DNA of 64,000 nucleotides from Streptomyces griseoloalbus (GTDB lineage Bacteria; Actinomycetota; Actinomycetes; Streptomycetales; Streptomycetaceae), in the NCBI GenBank assembly GCA_014650015.1, contig BMUD01000010.1, positions 124,001 through 188,000 on the forward strand, in the 5' to 3' direction. The translations under genes were made by a program, and so were the position numbers. A model generated the notes under the pieces. That model searched no databases, had not been told where the DNA came from, and saw only the letters and a list, made by a program, of their open reading frames with translations. Below, piece by piece: positions 8,905 through 19,257 of this stretch; the first letter of the stretch is position 1, and every line of letters begins with the position of its first letter.

Positions 8905-9512
8905 GGCGTGAGGGTCCTCTCCAGGATGTCGCGCAGCTCGCCGAGGAACGCCTCGGAGGCGAGTTCGGGGTCGTCCTCGTCGGTCATGGTCCGCAGGGAC
9001 AGGGTGAAGGACTGCACGATCAGCAGCACCGACCGGGCCTGCCGCTCGGGATGGCCGGCACGGACCGAGCCGTCGGCGTGTCCCTCGCGCAGGGCGTCGG
9101 CCAGGAGCTCCAGCAGGGCCTCCTGGCTGGCCCCGCGACGGTCCAGGACGTAGGGCAGGAGCAGTTCGGGGTCCACGTCGAGGATCTTGCGGAAGAGCGG
9201 ATGGGAGTCGAACGCCCGCACCGCGGCCACCAGTCCTTCGGTGATCACGTCGCGGCCGGCCGTCCCCGGCCGGCGCTCGGGGAGGGCGCCGGTGGCCACG
9301 GCGACCCACTCCCGGGTCATCAGGTCACCGACCAGGGACCGCACATCGGGCCAGCGCCGGTACAGCGTCATCCGGGAGAGCCCGGCGCGACGGGCCACGT
9401 CGGTGAGTGTGGTGCGGCGGACCCCGACGGCCAGGACACAGTCCCGCACCGCGTCCAGCACCGCGTCGTTGTCCGAACCTGCGGAAGAACCGTTGTGACG
9501 AATAGGCGTCAT
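8901..9512 (-). CDS. TetR-family transcriptional regulator
   Basis: A 203-residue TetR regulator. The N-terminal helix-turn-helix is clear (TTLTDVARRAGLSRMTLYRRW). The C-terminal domain is a helical ligand-binding type. It is the first gene of a tetR-glpD operon and is divergent from the alkyl-DHAP-synthase-like gene, 75 bases away. It therefore probably controls both sides of the glycerolipid block and itself, perhaps sensing a lipid or acyl compound (inference). The ATG at 9512 sits at leaderless distance from a TACACT -10 box. Confidence 0.88.
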   Translation of the reverse strand: MTPIRHNGSSAGSDNDAVLDAVRDCVLAVGVRRTTLTDVARRAGLSRMTLYRRWPDVRSLVGDLMTREWVAVATGALPERRPGTAGRDVITEGLVAAVRAFDSHPLFRKILDVDPELLLPYVLDRRGASQEALLELLADALREGHADGSVRAGHPERQARSVLLIVQSFTLSLRTMTDEDDPELASEAFLGELRDILERTLTP

Positions 9513-9587
9513 GTGTCATAGTGTAACGCCACGTGAGGCCGTCGGGCGACGGCATCGCTCCTTCGCGACCCGGTGAGGACGACAGCC
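9513..9587 (+). promoter_or_regulatory. Divergent tetR / AGPS-like control region
   Basis: On the minus strand TACACT (9525-9520) lies seven bases from the tetR ATG, giving a leaderless promoter. The same stretch (ATGTGTCATAGTGTAACG) is the most AT-rich part of the intergenic region and is the likely place for the TetR operator. No perfect palindrome is evident. On the plus strand GGTGAGG at about 9572-9578 is the ribosome site for the flavoenzyme ATG at 9588. Confidence 0.45.
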
Positions 9588-11180
9588 ATGGACATGCTGT
9601 GGAGCGGCTGGGGCGACCCGGCCAGGGCGACGCCGCTGCCGGAGACGGTGATCGGGCTGTTGCGCGACCTGCTCGGCGTCACGCCGCGCGAGGCCGGGCC
9701 CGTGGCGCTCGAGGACCTGGACGTCCCCGAGAGCCCACTCGCGCCCGCCGCGCACCGCGCCCTGATCGCGGCCCTGGGCGACGAGGCCCACGTACGCACC
9801 GACCCGGAGGCCCGCGTCCGGCACACGCGCGGCAAGTCCACCCCCGACCTGCTGCGCATCCGGGAGGGCGACATCGCCGACGTCCCCGCGGCCGTACTCC
9901 TGCCCGCCGGGCACGACGAGGTGCTCGCCGTGCTGCGGGTGTGCGCCGAACACGGCCTGCCCCTGGTGCCGTTCGGCGGCGGCACCTCCGTCGTCGGCGG
10001 CCTCGCGCCCGCACGGCGCGGCGCGTTCGTCGCCCTGGACCTGCGCCGCATGGACCGGCTGCTCGACCTCGACCCGGTGTCCCGCACCGCCACCCTGCAA
10101 CCCGGCCTGCGCGCCCCGCGGGCCGAGGCGCTGCTCGCGGAACACGGCTTCACCCTCGGCCACTTCCCCCAGTCCTACGAGTGGGCCACCATCGGCGGCT
10201 TCGCCGCGACCCGCTCCAGTGGTCAGGCATCCGCCGGCTACGGCCGCTTCGACGAGATGGTGCTGTCCCTCACCCTCGCCACCCCCGAGGGCACCCTCGA
10301 CACCGGACGCGCCCCGCGCTCGGCCGCCGGGCCCGACCTGCGCCAGCTCGTCCTCGGATCGGAGGGCGCGTTCGGCGTCATCACGTCGGTGACGGTGCGC
10401 GTCCGCCCCGTCCCGCGCACCCGTGTGTACGAGGGCTGGCACTTCCCCTCGTTCGGGGAGGGGACCGCCGCACTGCGCCGGCTCGCCCAGGACGGGCCGC
10501 GTCCGACCGTGCTGCGCCTGTCCGACGAGACCGAGACGCTGATCGGCCTGGCGCGGCCCGACGCGATCGGCTCCGGCGCGGCGCAGCCGGCCGGATGCAC
10601 GGCCATCGCCGGTTACGAGGGCACGGACGAGGACACCGCGTACCGCAGGGAACGAGCCACGGCCGTGCTGCGCGCGTGCGGCGGTACGCTCCTGGGCGAG
10701 GAGCCGGGCCGGCGCTGGGCCGACGGCCGCTACTCGGCCCCGTATCTGCGGGACGCGCTGCTGGACGCAGGGGCCTTCGCGGAGACGCTGGAGACGGCCG
10801 CGTTCTGGTCCCGTGTGCCCGGCCTGTACGCCGCCGTCCGCGACGCGCTGACGGCCACCCTGACCGAGGCCGGCACCCCGCCCCTGGTCATGTGCCACAT
10901 CTCCCACGTCTACGAGAACGGCGCCTCGCTGTACTTCACCGTCGTCTCGGCCCGGGGCGAGGACCCCGTGGCGCACTGGACCCGCGCCAAGCACGCCGCC
11001 AACGGGGCGATTCTCGCCTCGGGCGGCACGATCAGCCACCACCACGGGGTGGGCACCGACCACCGGGACTGGTACGTGCGCGAGGCCGGCCCGCTGGGCA
11101 TCGACGCCCTGCGCGCCGTGAAGCGGCGACTGGACCCTGCGGGGCTGCTCAGCCCCGGCGTCCTCCTGCCCGCCGACTGA
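9588..11180 (+). CDS. FAD-binding oxidase of alkyl-DHAP synthase (AGPS) type
   Basis: A 530-residue vanillyl-alcohol-oxidase-type flavoprotein. The FAD domain shows PFGGGTSVVGG and the stretch ATIGGFAATRSSGQASAGYG. Near the C-terminus SHHHGVGTDH carries the histidine cluster typical of alkyldihydroxyacetonephosphate synthase. AGPS exchanges the acyl group of acyl-DHAP for a fatty alcohol and so makes the ether bond of ether lipids. The neighbours fit such a role: glpD makes DHAP and a lipid kinase follows. A different D-lactate- or glycolate-type oxidase cannot be fully excluded. ATG 9588 has a ribosome site; an in-frame GTG lies at 9573. Confidence 0.82.
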   Translation: MDMLWSGWGDPARATPLPETVIGLLRDLLGVTPREAGPVALEDLDVPESPLAPAAHRALIAALGDEAHVRTDPEARVRHTRGKSTPDLLRIREGDIADVPAAVLLPAGHDEVLAVLRVCAEHGLPLVPFGGGTSVVGGLAPARRGAFVALDLRRMDRLLDLDPVSRTATLQPGLRAPRAEALLAEHGFTLGHFPQSYEWATIGGFAATRSSGQASAGYGRFDEMVLSLTLATPEGTLDTGRAPRSAAGPDLRQLVLGSEGAFGVITSVTVRVRPVPRTRVYEGWHFPSFGEGTAALRRLAQDGPRPTVLRLSDETETLIGLARPDAIGSGAAQPAGCTAIAGYEGTDEDTAYRRERATAVLRACGGTLLGEEPGRRWADGRYSAPYLRDALLDAGAFAETLETAAFWSRVPGLYAAVRDALTATLTEAGTPPLVMCHISHVYENGASLYFTVVSARGEDPVAHWTRAKHAANGAILASGGTISHHHGVGTDHRDWYVREAGPLGIDALRAVKRRLDPAGLLSPGVLLPAD

Positions 11181-11241
11181 CCCGGCATCCCGTCGGCTCC
11201 CCGCTCGTCCCCATCCCGTCGGCCGTCCCGGAGGCACACCG

Positions 11242-12123
11242 ATGCGACAGTTCACCGCCGTCGTCAACCCCACGGCGGGCGCGGCCACCGCAGCGGCCGC
11301 ACTGCTCGCCCTGGCCCGGCACCTCCGTCAGGAGGGAGCCGACCTGCGCACCGAGTACAGCCGCAGCCTGGCCCACGCGCGGGAACTGGCCCGCGACGCC
11401 GGGCGGCGGGGACGCGTCGTCCTCGCCGTCGGCGGGGACGGCATCGCGGGCGGCATCGGTGGCGCCCTCAGCGGAACCGGTGCGACCCTCGGCCTCGTCC
11501 CGGCGGGCCGCGGCAACGACTTCGCCCGCGCGCTGGGACTGCCCGAGGACCCGGTGGACCTGGCCCGCATCCTGCTCCACGGCGCACCACGGCCGGTCGA
11601 CACCATCGAGGTCCGCTCCGCCGTCCACGACCGCACCGTCGTCCTCGGCAGCGTGTACGCCGGCGTGGACGCGCTCGCCAACCGGCACGCCAACCGGTCC
11701 CGGCTGCTGAAGGGCTCCGCGGCCTACTACGCGGGCGGCCTGCGGGCCGTCACGACCTGGCGGCCGGCCCGTTACCGGGTCACCGTCGACGGCGAGGAGC
11801 ACACGCACACCGGGTACACGGTGGTCGCCGCCAACTCCGGCTTCTACGGGTCGGGACGCATCATCGCCCCCGGCGCCCGCGTGGACGACGGCCTGCTGGA
11901 CGTCGTCATGATCCGGGAGGCCCCCCGACGGCTGTTCTTCGCCCTGATGAACGAGCTCGGGACCGGCGCGCACGTCCACCGGCCCCAGGTACGGATCCTG
12001 CGGGGCACCGAAGTGAGCGTCGCGGCCGACCGCGACCTCCCCTACGGCACCGACGGCGAGGTCGACGCGGCCCTCCCCGTGACGGCCAGGGTCCTGCCCG
12101 GGGCACTGCGCGTGCTGTACTGA
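11242..12123 (+). CDS. Diacylglycerol kinase-family lipid kinase
   Basis: A 293-residue soluble lipid kinase of the DagK/YegS family. It has the nucleotide motif VGGDGIAGG near residue 65 and the family signature PAGRGNDFARALG. The second domain carries the beta-rich substrate fold (NSGFYGSGRIIAPGARVDDGLLDVV). It starts 61 bases after the AGPS-like gene with a good GGAGG site, so the two likely form an operon. It would phosphorylate diacylglycerol or an alkylacylglycerol; the exact lipid cannot be told. Confidence 0.88.
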   Translation: MRQFTAVVNPTAGAATAAAALLALARHLRQEGADLRTEYSRSLAHARELARDAGRRGRVVLAVGGDGIAGGIGGALSGTGATLGLVPAGRGNDFARALGLPEDPVDLARILLHGAPRPVDTIEVRSAVHDRTVVLGSVYAGVDALANRHANRSRLLKGSAAYYAGGLRAVTTWRPARYRVTVDGEEHTHTGYTVVAANSGFYGSGRIIAPGARVDDGLLDVVMIREAPRRLFFALMNELGTGAHVHRPQVRILRGTEVSVAADRDLPYGTDGEVDAALPVTARVLPGALRVLY

Positions 12124-12152
12124 CCGCGCCGACCACCCCGTCGGAAGGCCCG

Positions 12153-12584
12153 TCAGGACCGTGCGCCGTGGTAGTGCTGGGCCAGCCGGGCGAGCGCCAC
12201 CGCGCCGAGCAGCAGTCCGAAGTCGCGCAGCGCGATGTCGTAGTAGTCCGGGATCGTGAGCAGGTCGACGATGATGCCCGCGAGCCAGCCGGCCACCAGC
12301 CAGCCCCCGAAGCGCGGCGCGACGCCCACGACCACGCCGGCCACGATCTCGATCACGCCCACCGCGTACATGGCCGCCTGGGCGCTGCCCGGGACGATGT
12401 CGTTGATCCACGGTGCGAGGTAGGCGGGCCAGTCCACGAGGAGATTGGCGAACTTGTCCAGCCCGAACAGGATCGGCGCCACGGTGAAGCCCGTGCGCAG
12501 GATGACGAACGCCTGGTAGCCCGGGTCGGTGAGCGAGGCTCGCCGAGGTGCCGCCGAGGTGCCGCTGGTGGTTGTGGAGGCCAT
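12153..12584 (-). CDS. DoxX-family membrane protein
   Basis: A 143-residue membrane protein with four hydrophobic helices (VILRTGFTVAPILFGLDKF, AAMYAVGVIEIVAGVVVGV, WLVAGWLAGIIVDLLTI, IALRDFGLLLGAVALARLA), matching DoxX-like proteins. In mycobacteria a DoxX protein takes part in an oxidative-stress membrane complex. Here it is divergent from a cysteine-containing COG2345 regulator, and a perfect 9-bp inverted repeat lies between them, so regulation by that protein is likely. Confidence 0.8.
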   Translation of the reverse strand: MASTTTSGTSAAPRRASLTDPGYQAFVILRTGFTVAPILFGLDKFANLLVDWPAYLAPWINDIVPGSAQAAMYAVGVIEIVAGVVVGVAPRFGGWLVAGWLAGIIVDLLTIPDYYDIALRDFGLLLGAVALARLAQHYHGARS

Positions 12585-12620
12585 GGCCTTCCCCTTACGT
12601 CTGCTGAACGCGTGCCGAGT

Positions 12621-12652
12621 CTTCTATCGACAACTCTCATTAACGATAGAAG
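12621..12652. promoter_or_regulatory. Perfect inverted repeat between doxX-like gene and regulator
   Basis: CTTCTATCG (12621-12629) and CGATAGAAG (12644-12652) form a perfect 9-bp inverted repeat with a 14-bp AT-rich centre. It lies in the 116-bp region between two divergent genes, where an autoregulatory operator would be expected. The low GC of this stretch stands out against its surroundings. Confidence 0.7.
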
Positions 12653-12700
12653 CCCCGTTCCTCTCTTTAGTCAATGGCTGTTGCTTTTACACTGGTGTTC

Positions 12701-13375
12701 GTGGACGACACGGAAGAAGTACGCGACAAGGACATCTCCGCCATCGCCGCACTCGACGAGCCCACCCGCCGGAGGCTGTACGAGTACGTGGTGGGCCGGC
12801 GGCACCCCGTCGGCCGGGACGAGGCGGCCGAGGCCCTGGGGCTGGCCCGGCAGACCGCGGCCTTCCATCTGGACCGGCTGGCCGCACAGAACCTGCTCGA
12901 CGTGCTCCATGTGCGCCGCAGCGGGCGCACCGGACCGGGCGCCGGCCGGCCCGCCAAGCTCTACCGCCGCTCGGCGGCACAGATCGCCGTCAGCCTCCCG
13001 GACCGGCGCTACGAACTCGCCGGCCGGCTGCTCGCCCAGGCGGTGGAGGAGTCCGACGCCACCGGTGAACCCGTGCGCGAGGTACTGCACCGCAGGGCGC
13101 GGGAGCTGGGCGGACGACTGGGGGAGGAGGGCGAGGAGAAGGACCTGCCGCGCCTGCTGGAGCGGTACGGTTTCGAGCCGCGACGCGACGGCGAGTCCGT
13201 CGTCCTGGGCAACTGCCCCTTCCACACGCTCGCCCGCGCGCACACGCGGACGGTGTGCGGCATGAACCTCCACCTGATGCGCGGAATGCTCGAAGGACTC
13301 CACGAGAGCGGACTCGAGGCCCGCCTCGCCCCCGAACCGGGCCGCTGCTGCGTCCGCCTCGACCCGGCCGCCTGA
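12701..13375 (+). CDS. COG2345-type winged-helix regulator with C-terminal cysteines
   Basis: A 224-residue transcription regulator. The N-terminal winged helix is of ArsR/DeoR type (EPTRRRLYEYVVGRRHPVGR, AEALGLARQTAAFHLDRL). The C-terminal part carries NCPFH, then VCGMN thirteen residues after the first Cys, and a final CC pair. Related SufR-like proteins use such cysteines to hold an iron-sulfur cluster, so it may sense redox or iron (inference). The GTG at 12701 is preferred because TACACT (12688-12693) sits at leaderless distance. An ATG at 12674 is in frame but has no ribosome site. Confidence 0.8.
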   Translation: MDDTEEVRDKDISAIAALDEPTRRRLYEYVVGRRHPVGRDEAAEALGLARQTAAFHLDRLAAQNLLDVLHVRRSGRTGPGAGRPAKLYRRSAAQIAVSLPDRRYELAGRLLAQAVEESDATGEPVREVLHRRARELGGRLGEEGEEKDLPRLLERYGFEPRRDGESVVLGNCPFHTLARAHTRTVCGMNLHLMRGMLEGLHESGLEARLAPEPGRCCVRLDPAA

Positions 13376-13398
13376 ACCGGCGACGAGGAGGCGCCCCC

Positions 13399-13944
13399 AT
13401 GACCCCGCCCGAGCTGTCCACCTTCGGTCACGGAACGGCGGGCCGGGACGCGCTGACCGCACTGCTCCACGACGCCCGGATCGCCGCCGTCGTGGACGTC
13501 AGAATCGCCCCGGGCAGCCGCCGTGACCCCGACATGGCGCGGCGGCGACTGGCCACATGGCTGCCCGAGGAGGGCATCTCCTACCGGTGGGAACGGGACC
13601 TGGGCGGCTTCCGCAAGCCGCCGCCCGACTCGCCCGACATCATCTGGCGCAACACCTCCTTCCGCGGCTACGCCGCTCACACCCGCACCCCGGAGTTCCT
13701 CGCCGCGATGGACGTCCTGCTGGAGCGGGCGGCCCGGGAGCCGACCGCCGTGATGTGCGGGGAGGCGGTGTGGTGGCGGTGCCACCGGCGACTCATCGCC
13801 GACTTCGCCGTCCTGGCCCGCGGCGTGCCGGTACGCCATCTGATGCACGACGGACGCCATACGCGGCACAGTCCCACGCCGGGCGCACGACTGCGCGACG
13901 ACGGGCTGATCGTCTACGACGACACGGCCGCCGCGTCACCCTGA
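13399..13944 (+). CDS. DUF488-family protein
   Basis: A 181-residue cytoplasmic protein of the DUF488 family. The family signature is visible: LSTFGHGTAGRDAL at the start, VVDVRIAPGSRRDP, and late CGEAVWWRCHRRLIAD with the conserved Cys and CHR. The biochemical role of DUF488 is not established. A strong GAGGAGG site precedes the ATG at 13399. It follows the COG2345 regulator by 23 bases and is probably co-transcribed with it. Confidence 0.85.
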   Translation: MTPPELSTFGHGTAGRDALTALLHDARIAAVVDVRIAPGSRRDPDMARRRLATWLPEEGISYRWERDLGGFRKPPPDSPDIIWRNTSFRGYAAHTRTPEFLAAMDVLLERAAREPTAVMCGEAVWWRCHRRLIADFAVLARGVPVRHLMHDGRHTRHSPTPGARLRDDGLIVYDDTAAASP

Positions 13945-14014
13945 CGGCGGGCCGCAACCGGGAGTCACCGGCTGTTACCGGACACGCCCCAAGACTGGAC
14001 TTGTTCGTTCTCTG

Positions 14015-14048
14015 GAATTATTCGTGTCTGGGGCTATAGGTTCGCCCC
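14015..14048 (+). promoter_or_regulatory. furA promoter with Fur-type palindrome
   Basis: GAATTATTC (14015-14023) is a 4-1-4 inverted repeat in an AT-rich island, of the kind bound by FurA-type regulators. The -10 candidate TAGGTT (14037-14042) is six bases from the furA ATG, which predicts a leaderless transcript. Autoregulation of furA-katG by FurA is known in Streptomyces; this exact site is inference. Confidence 0.55.
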
Positions 14049-16734
<2,686 letters not shown>

Positions 16735-16758
16735 TCCCTCCGCCCCGCCGATCCCACA

Positions 16759-16799
16759 GCGTCCGGGCCGACCCGCAGGGGCCGGCCCGGACGCGTTTT
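16759..16799 (+). terminator. Rho-independent terminator after katG
   Basis: GCGTCCGGGCCG (16759-16770) pairs perfectly with CGGCCCGGACGC (16783-16794) to give a 12-bp stem with a 12-nt loop, followed by GTTTTC. It lies 25 bases after the katG stop. Confidence 0.85.
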
Positions 16800-16877
16800 C
16801 CTGCCCCGAGATGCGTGACCGCCGCCCGCGCATCAGGGTGGAAGCCAGTCGATCGTCATCCGAAGGAGGCGTCCGGG

Positions 16878-17111
16878 ATGGGCAAGGGCAGCGACCGCGG
16901 GAAGAAAATCCACAAGGGCGACGAGGTCGCCTGGAGCAGCCACGGCAGCGAGACGACGGGCAAGGTCGAGAAGCGGATCACCGAGCGCACCGAGGCGGCC
17001 GGACGCACGGTCGACGCCTCGCAGGAGGAGCCGCAGTACGAGGTACGCAGCGACAAGTCGGGCAGGTCCGCCGTCCACAAGCCCTCCGCGCTCAAGAAGA
17101 AGAAGAAGTGA
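16878..17111 (+). CDS. DUF2945 / hypervirulence-associated TUDOR-like small protein
   Basis: A 77-residue basic protein. The N-terminal segment KIHKGDEVAWSSHGSETTGKVEKRI matches DUF2945 (HVA1 TUDOR-like) small proteins. The C-terminus ends in a run of lysines, which may bind nucleic acid. The ATG at 16878 has an AAGGAGG site. The next gene starts at the overlapping GTGA of its stop codon, so the two are coupled. Confidence 0.8.
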   Translation: MGKGSDRGKKIHKGDEVAWSSHGSETTGKVEKRITERTEAAGRTVDASQEEPQYEVRSDKSGRSAVHKPSALKKKKK

Positions 17112-17452
17112 GCACCGTGGACCAGGAGGGCAAGGACGGGACCTGGGACGCGTTCCGCGAGCTGGTGAACATGAAGCCGGCCGATCTCGAGCAGTGGCTC
17201 GGGACGGAGGAGTCCCGTGACGCGGGCCAGCACAAGGACGGCGGCGAATCGACCGGGCACGCGTCCGGCCGTCGCATCGTCGGCATCCTCCGCGCCGGAC
17301 GGAAGGACCTCTCCGACGACGACTACGAGCACATGCGCAAGGTCGTCGGCTACATCCGCCGCCACCTCGCCCAGCGTCCCTCCGGCGATATACGCGACAC
17401 ACGCTGGCGCCACTCCCTCATGAACTGGGGCCACGACCCGCTCATGGACTGA
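17108..17452 (+). CDS. DUF3140-family protein
   Basis: A 114-residue polar protein. WDAFRELVNMKPADLEQWL and DDDYEHMRKVVGYIRRHLAQRP match DUF3140, often found next to DUF2945 genes in actinobacteria. It is predicted helical, without membrane segments. The GTG at 17108 overlaps the upstream stop by four bases; a second in-frame GTG lies at 17117. Function is unknown, and the pairing suggests the two proteins act together. Confidence 0.8.
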   Translation: MSTVDQEGKDGTWDAFRELVNMKPADLEQWLGTEESRDAGQHKDGGESTGHASGRRIVGILRAGRKDLSDDDYEHMRKVVGYIRRHLAQRPSGDIRDTRWRHSLMNWGHDPLMD

Positions 17453-17535
17453 GGACCACGCTCGCGCGCCGGCACGTGCGGGCCCCGGCGGGCCGCCGCC
17501 GCTGCGGAACCGCCGGGCGGCAGCCCTGGACACGG

Positions 17536-18873
17536 TCAGCCCTTGCGGGGCCGCACCGTCATGATCAGCCTGCGGGGGCGCACGGTGGCCCGGGCCACGG
17601 GGGTGACGGTCTGCCCGGGGGAGAGGGTGAGCCGGACCTCGGGCAGGATCGTCGCCAGCGCGGTGACGAGCTCGGTGAGCGCGAACCGGTCACCGATGCA
17701 CTTGTGCTTGCCCGCGCCGAACGGGAGGAAGCCGGCGGGCGGGGAGCCGTCCCGGTGGCGGTCGGGGTCGAACGTCAGCGGGTCGGGGAAGATGCCGGGG
17801 TCACGGTGCAGGGCGTGCTGGCAGTAGGCCAGTTCGGTCCCGGGCGGCAGCGTCCACGGGCCGAGACGCGTCTCGGTGACCGTACGGCGGGTCACCAGCC
17901 AGCCCGTGTGGTGCAGCCGCAGCGTCTCGGTGATGACACGGTTGAGGTGGGGGAGCCGGGTCAGGTGGTCGAAGGTCACCGGTTCGCCCCGGAGGACCTC
18001 GTCCAGCTCGTCCAGTACGCGGGACTCGATGTCGGGGTGGCGGGCGAGTTCGTACAGCACCCAGGACAGCACCGACGCCGTGGTCTCCGTACCGGCCACG
18101 GCCAGCGTCAGGATCTCGGAGCAGATCTGATATCCGGTAAGTGGCCGTCCCGTCTCCTCGTCCCGGGCGCGCAGCAGCAGGGAGAGCATGTCCCCGGTGT
18201 CGTGCCCCGAGGCCTGCAGTGCGGTGACCGCCCCGTCGATGGTGGCGCGCACGGCGTCGCGGGCCCGGTCGAAGCGACGGTTGGCCGGGAGCGGGAGACG
18301 TTCGACCCAGTCGGGCAGCATGACGCGCGCACCGACCCCGTTCATCACCACCGACAGATCGCGGCGCAGCCGGCGGAAGGTCTTCTCGTCGAGGCTGCCG
18401 GAGAACACGGTCTTGGCCAGCATGTCCAGCGACAGTTTCACCATCGCCTCGCGCACGTCGAGTCTCCGGCCCGGGCGCCAGCCGGCGGTGGCGGCGTTCG
18501 CCTCCTGGCGCATGATGGCGACGTACCGGGCGATCTCGGAGTGGGTGAAGGCCGGTTGCAGCTGGCGGCGTTTGCGGACGTGGCTCTGGCCGGCGGCGGT
18601 GACGACGGAGTCGCCCAGCAACTGGCCCATCTTCTCGAAGAACCGGCCCTTGTCGAGGCTCGGGCCGAGGTCGACGAGCATGGTCCGGATCAGGGCCGGG
18701 TCCTGGACGACGATCGTCCGGGTCCCCGGCAGGCCGATCTCGACGAGCGGACCGTGGTCGTCGCGGAGCGAGGCGATGAAGCCGAGGTTGTCACGCGCCA
18801 GTTGTAACGAGTGGCCCAGGACCGGAAGCGATCCCGAGGCCCTGGGTATGGGGGGAGGAGCGGCGAGCGTCAT
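17536..18873 (-). CDS. Cytochrome P450
   Basis: A 445-residue soluble P450 monooxygenase. The I-helix AVAGTETTAS, the ExxR motif ETLR and the haem loop FGAGKHKCIG with the thiolate Cys are all intact. The N-terminal pattern PLLGH-like (SLPVLGHSLQLARDNLGFI) and the LPLPANRRF segment resemble Streptomyces sesquiterpene oxidases such as PtlI and CYP170A1. A terpenoid substrate is possible, but no terpene synthase or ferredoxin is adjacent. The ATG at 18873 follows GGGAGC. The gene stands alone. Confidence 0.92.
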   Translation of the reverse strand: MTLAAPPPIPRASGSLPVLGHSLQLARDNLGFIASLRDDHGPLVEIGLPGTRTIVVQDPALIRTMLVDLGPSLDKGRFFEKMGQLLGDSVVTAAGQSHVRKRRQLQPAFTHSEIARYVAIMRQEANAATAGWRPGRRLDVREAMVKLSLDMLAKTVFSGSLDEKTFRRLRRDLSVVMNGVGARVMLPDWVERLPLPANRRFDRARDAVRATIDGAVTALQASGHDTGDMLSLLLRARDEETGRPLTGYQICSEILTLAVAGTETTASVLSWVLYELARHPDIESRVLDELDEVLRGEPVTFDHLTRLPHLNRVITETLRLHHTGWLVTRRTVTETRLGPWTLPPGTELAYCQHALHRDPGIFPDPLTFDPDRHRDGSPPAGFLPFGAGKHKCIGDRFALTELVTALATILPEVRLTLSPGQTVTPVARATVRPRRLIMTVRPRKG

Positions 18874-19158
18874 GGGGGGTGCTCCCTTCACGGCGGCACG
18901 GGCGCCGTGATCACTTCCCTTCCGCCGCGGGTGGGTAATCGGCGGCAGGGGGTGTCGTGCGCCACGCCTCCCCGTGCGGCCCGGGCGTGGGGACCCGTTC
19001 CGGGAGGAGTCCCGCGGACCCGGCCGCCGGCCAGAGGTCCTGCGGGACGGGGTGTTCGGGGAACGCCACGTTCTCGGTGACCTCGCCGGGGAGACCGCCG
19101 TGGCCACGGCGCTCGCCCGAGCGCTGTACCGACCCGCCCCCGCCGCGATGGATATTGA
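18874..19158. other. Intergenic stretch with a possible decayed coding remnant
   Basis: The 384-bp gap between the P450 start and the rhamnosidase stop has no intact gene. On the plus strand two short codon-like pieces in different frames can be read: VLGDLAGETAVATALARALYRP (about 19070-19135) and RAETVRPALTHYL up to a TGA at about 19253. They may be the broken end of a lost gene, but I recognise no family and the evidence is weak. Confidence 0.25.
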
Positions 19159-19216
19159 GGGCCGGGTGGACCGTCTCGGGGCGAGCACACCCGCGCCGAG
19201 ACGGTCCGCCCGGCCC
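19159..19216 (-). terminator. Long GC-rich hairpin downstream of rhamnosidase gene
   Basis: The arms 19159-19183 and 19192-19216 are complementary at 23 of 25 positions with an 8-nt loop. The hairpin begins 41 bases after the stop of the leftward rhamnosidase gene, where a terminator is expected. No U-tract follows, as is common in Streptomyces. A role as a protein-binding palindrome is an alternative. Confidence 0.6.
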
Positions 19217-19257
19217 TCACGCACTACCTGGACCACCACGCCGACCGCAGGTGAACC

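Noticed and set aside
8905-9309. Upstream extension of the glpD frame
   Set aside because: It overlaps the tetR coding sequence on the same strand; the four-base overlap at ATG 8904 gives the correct glpD start.
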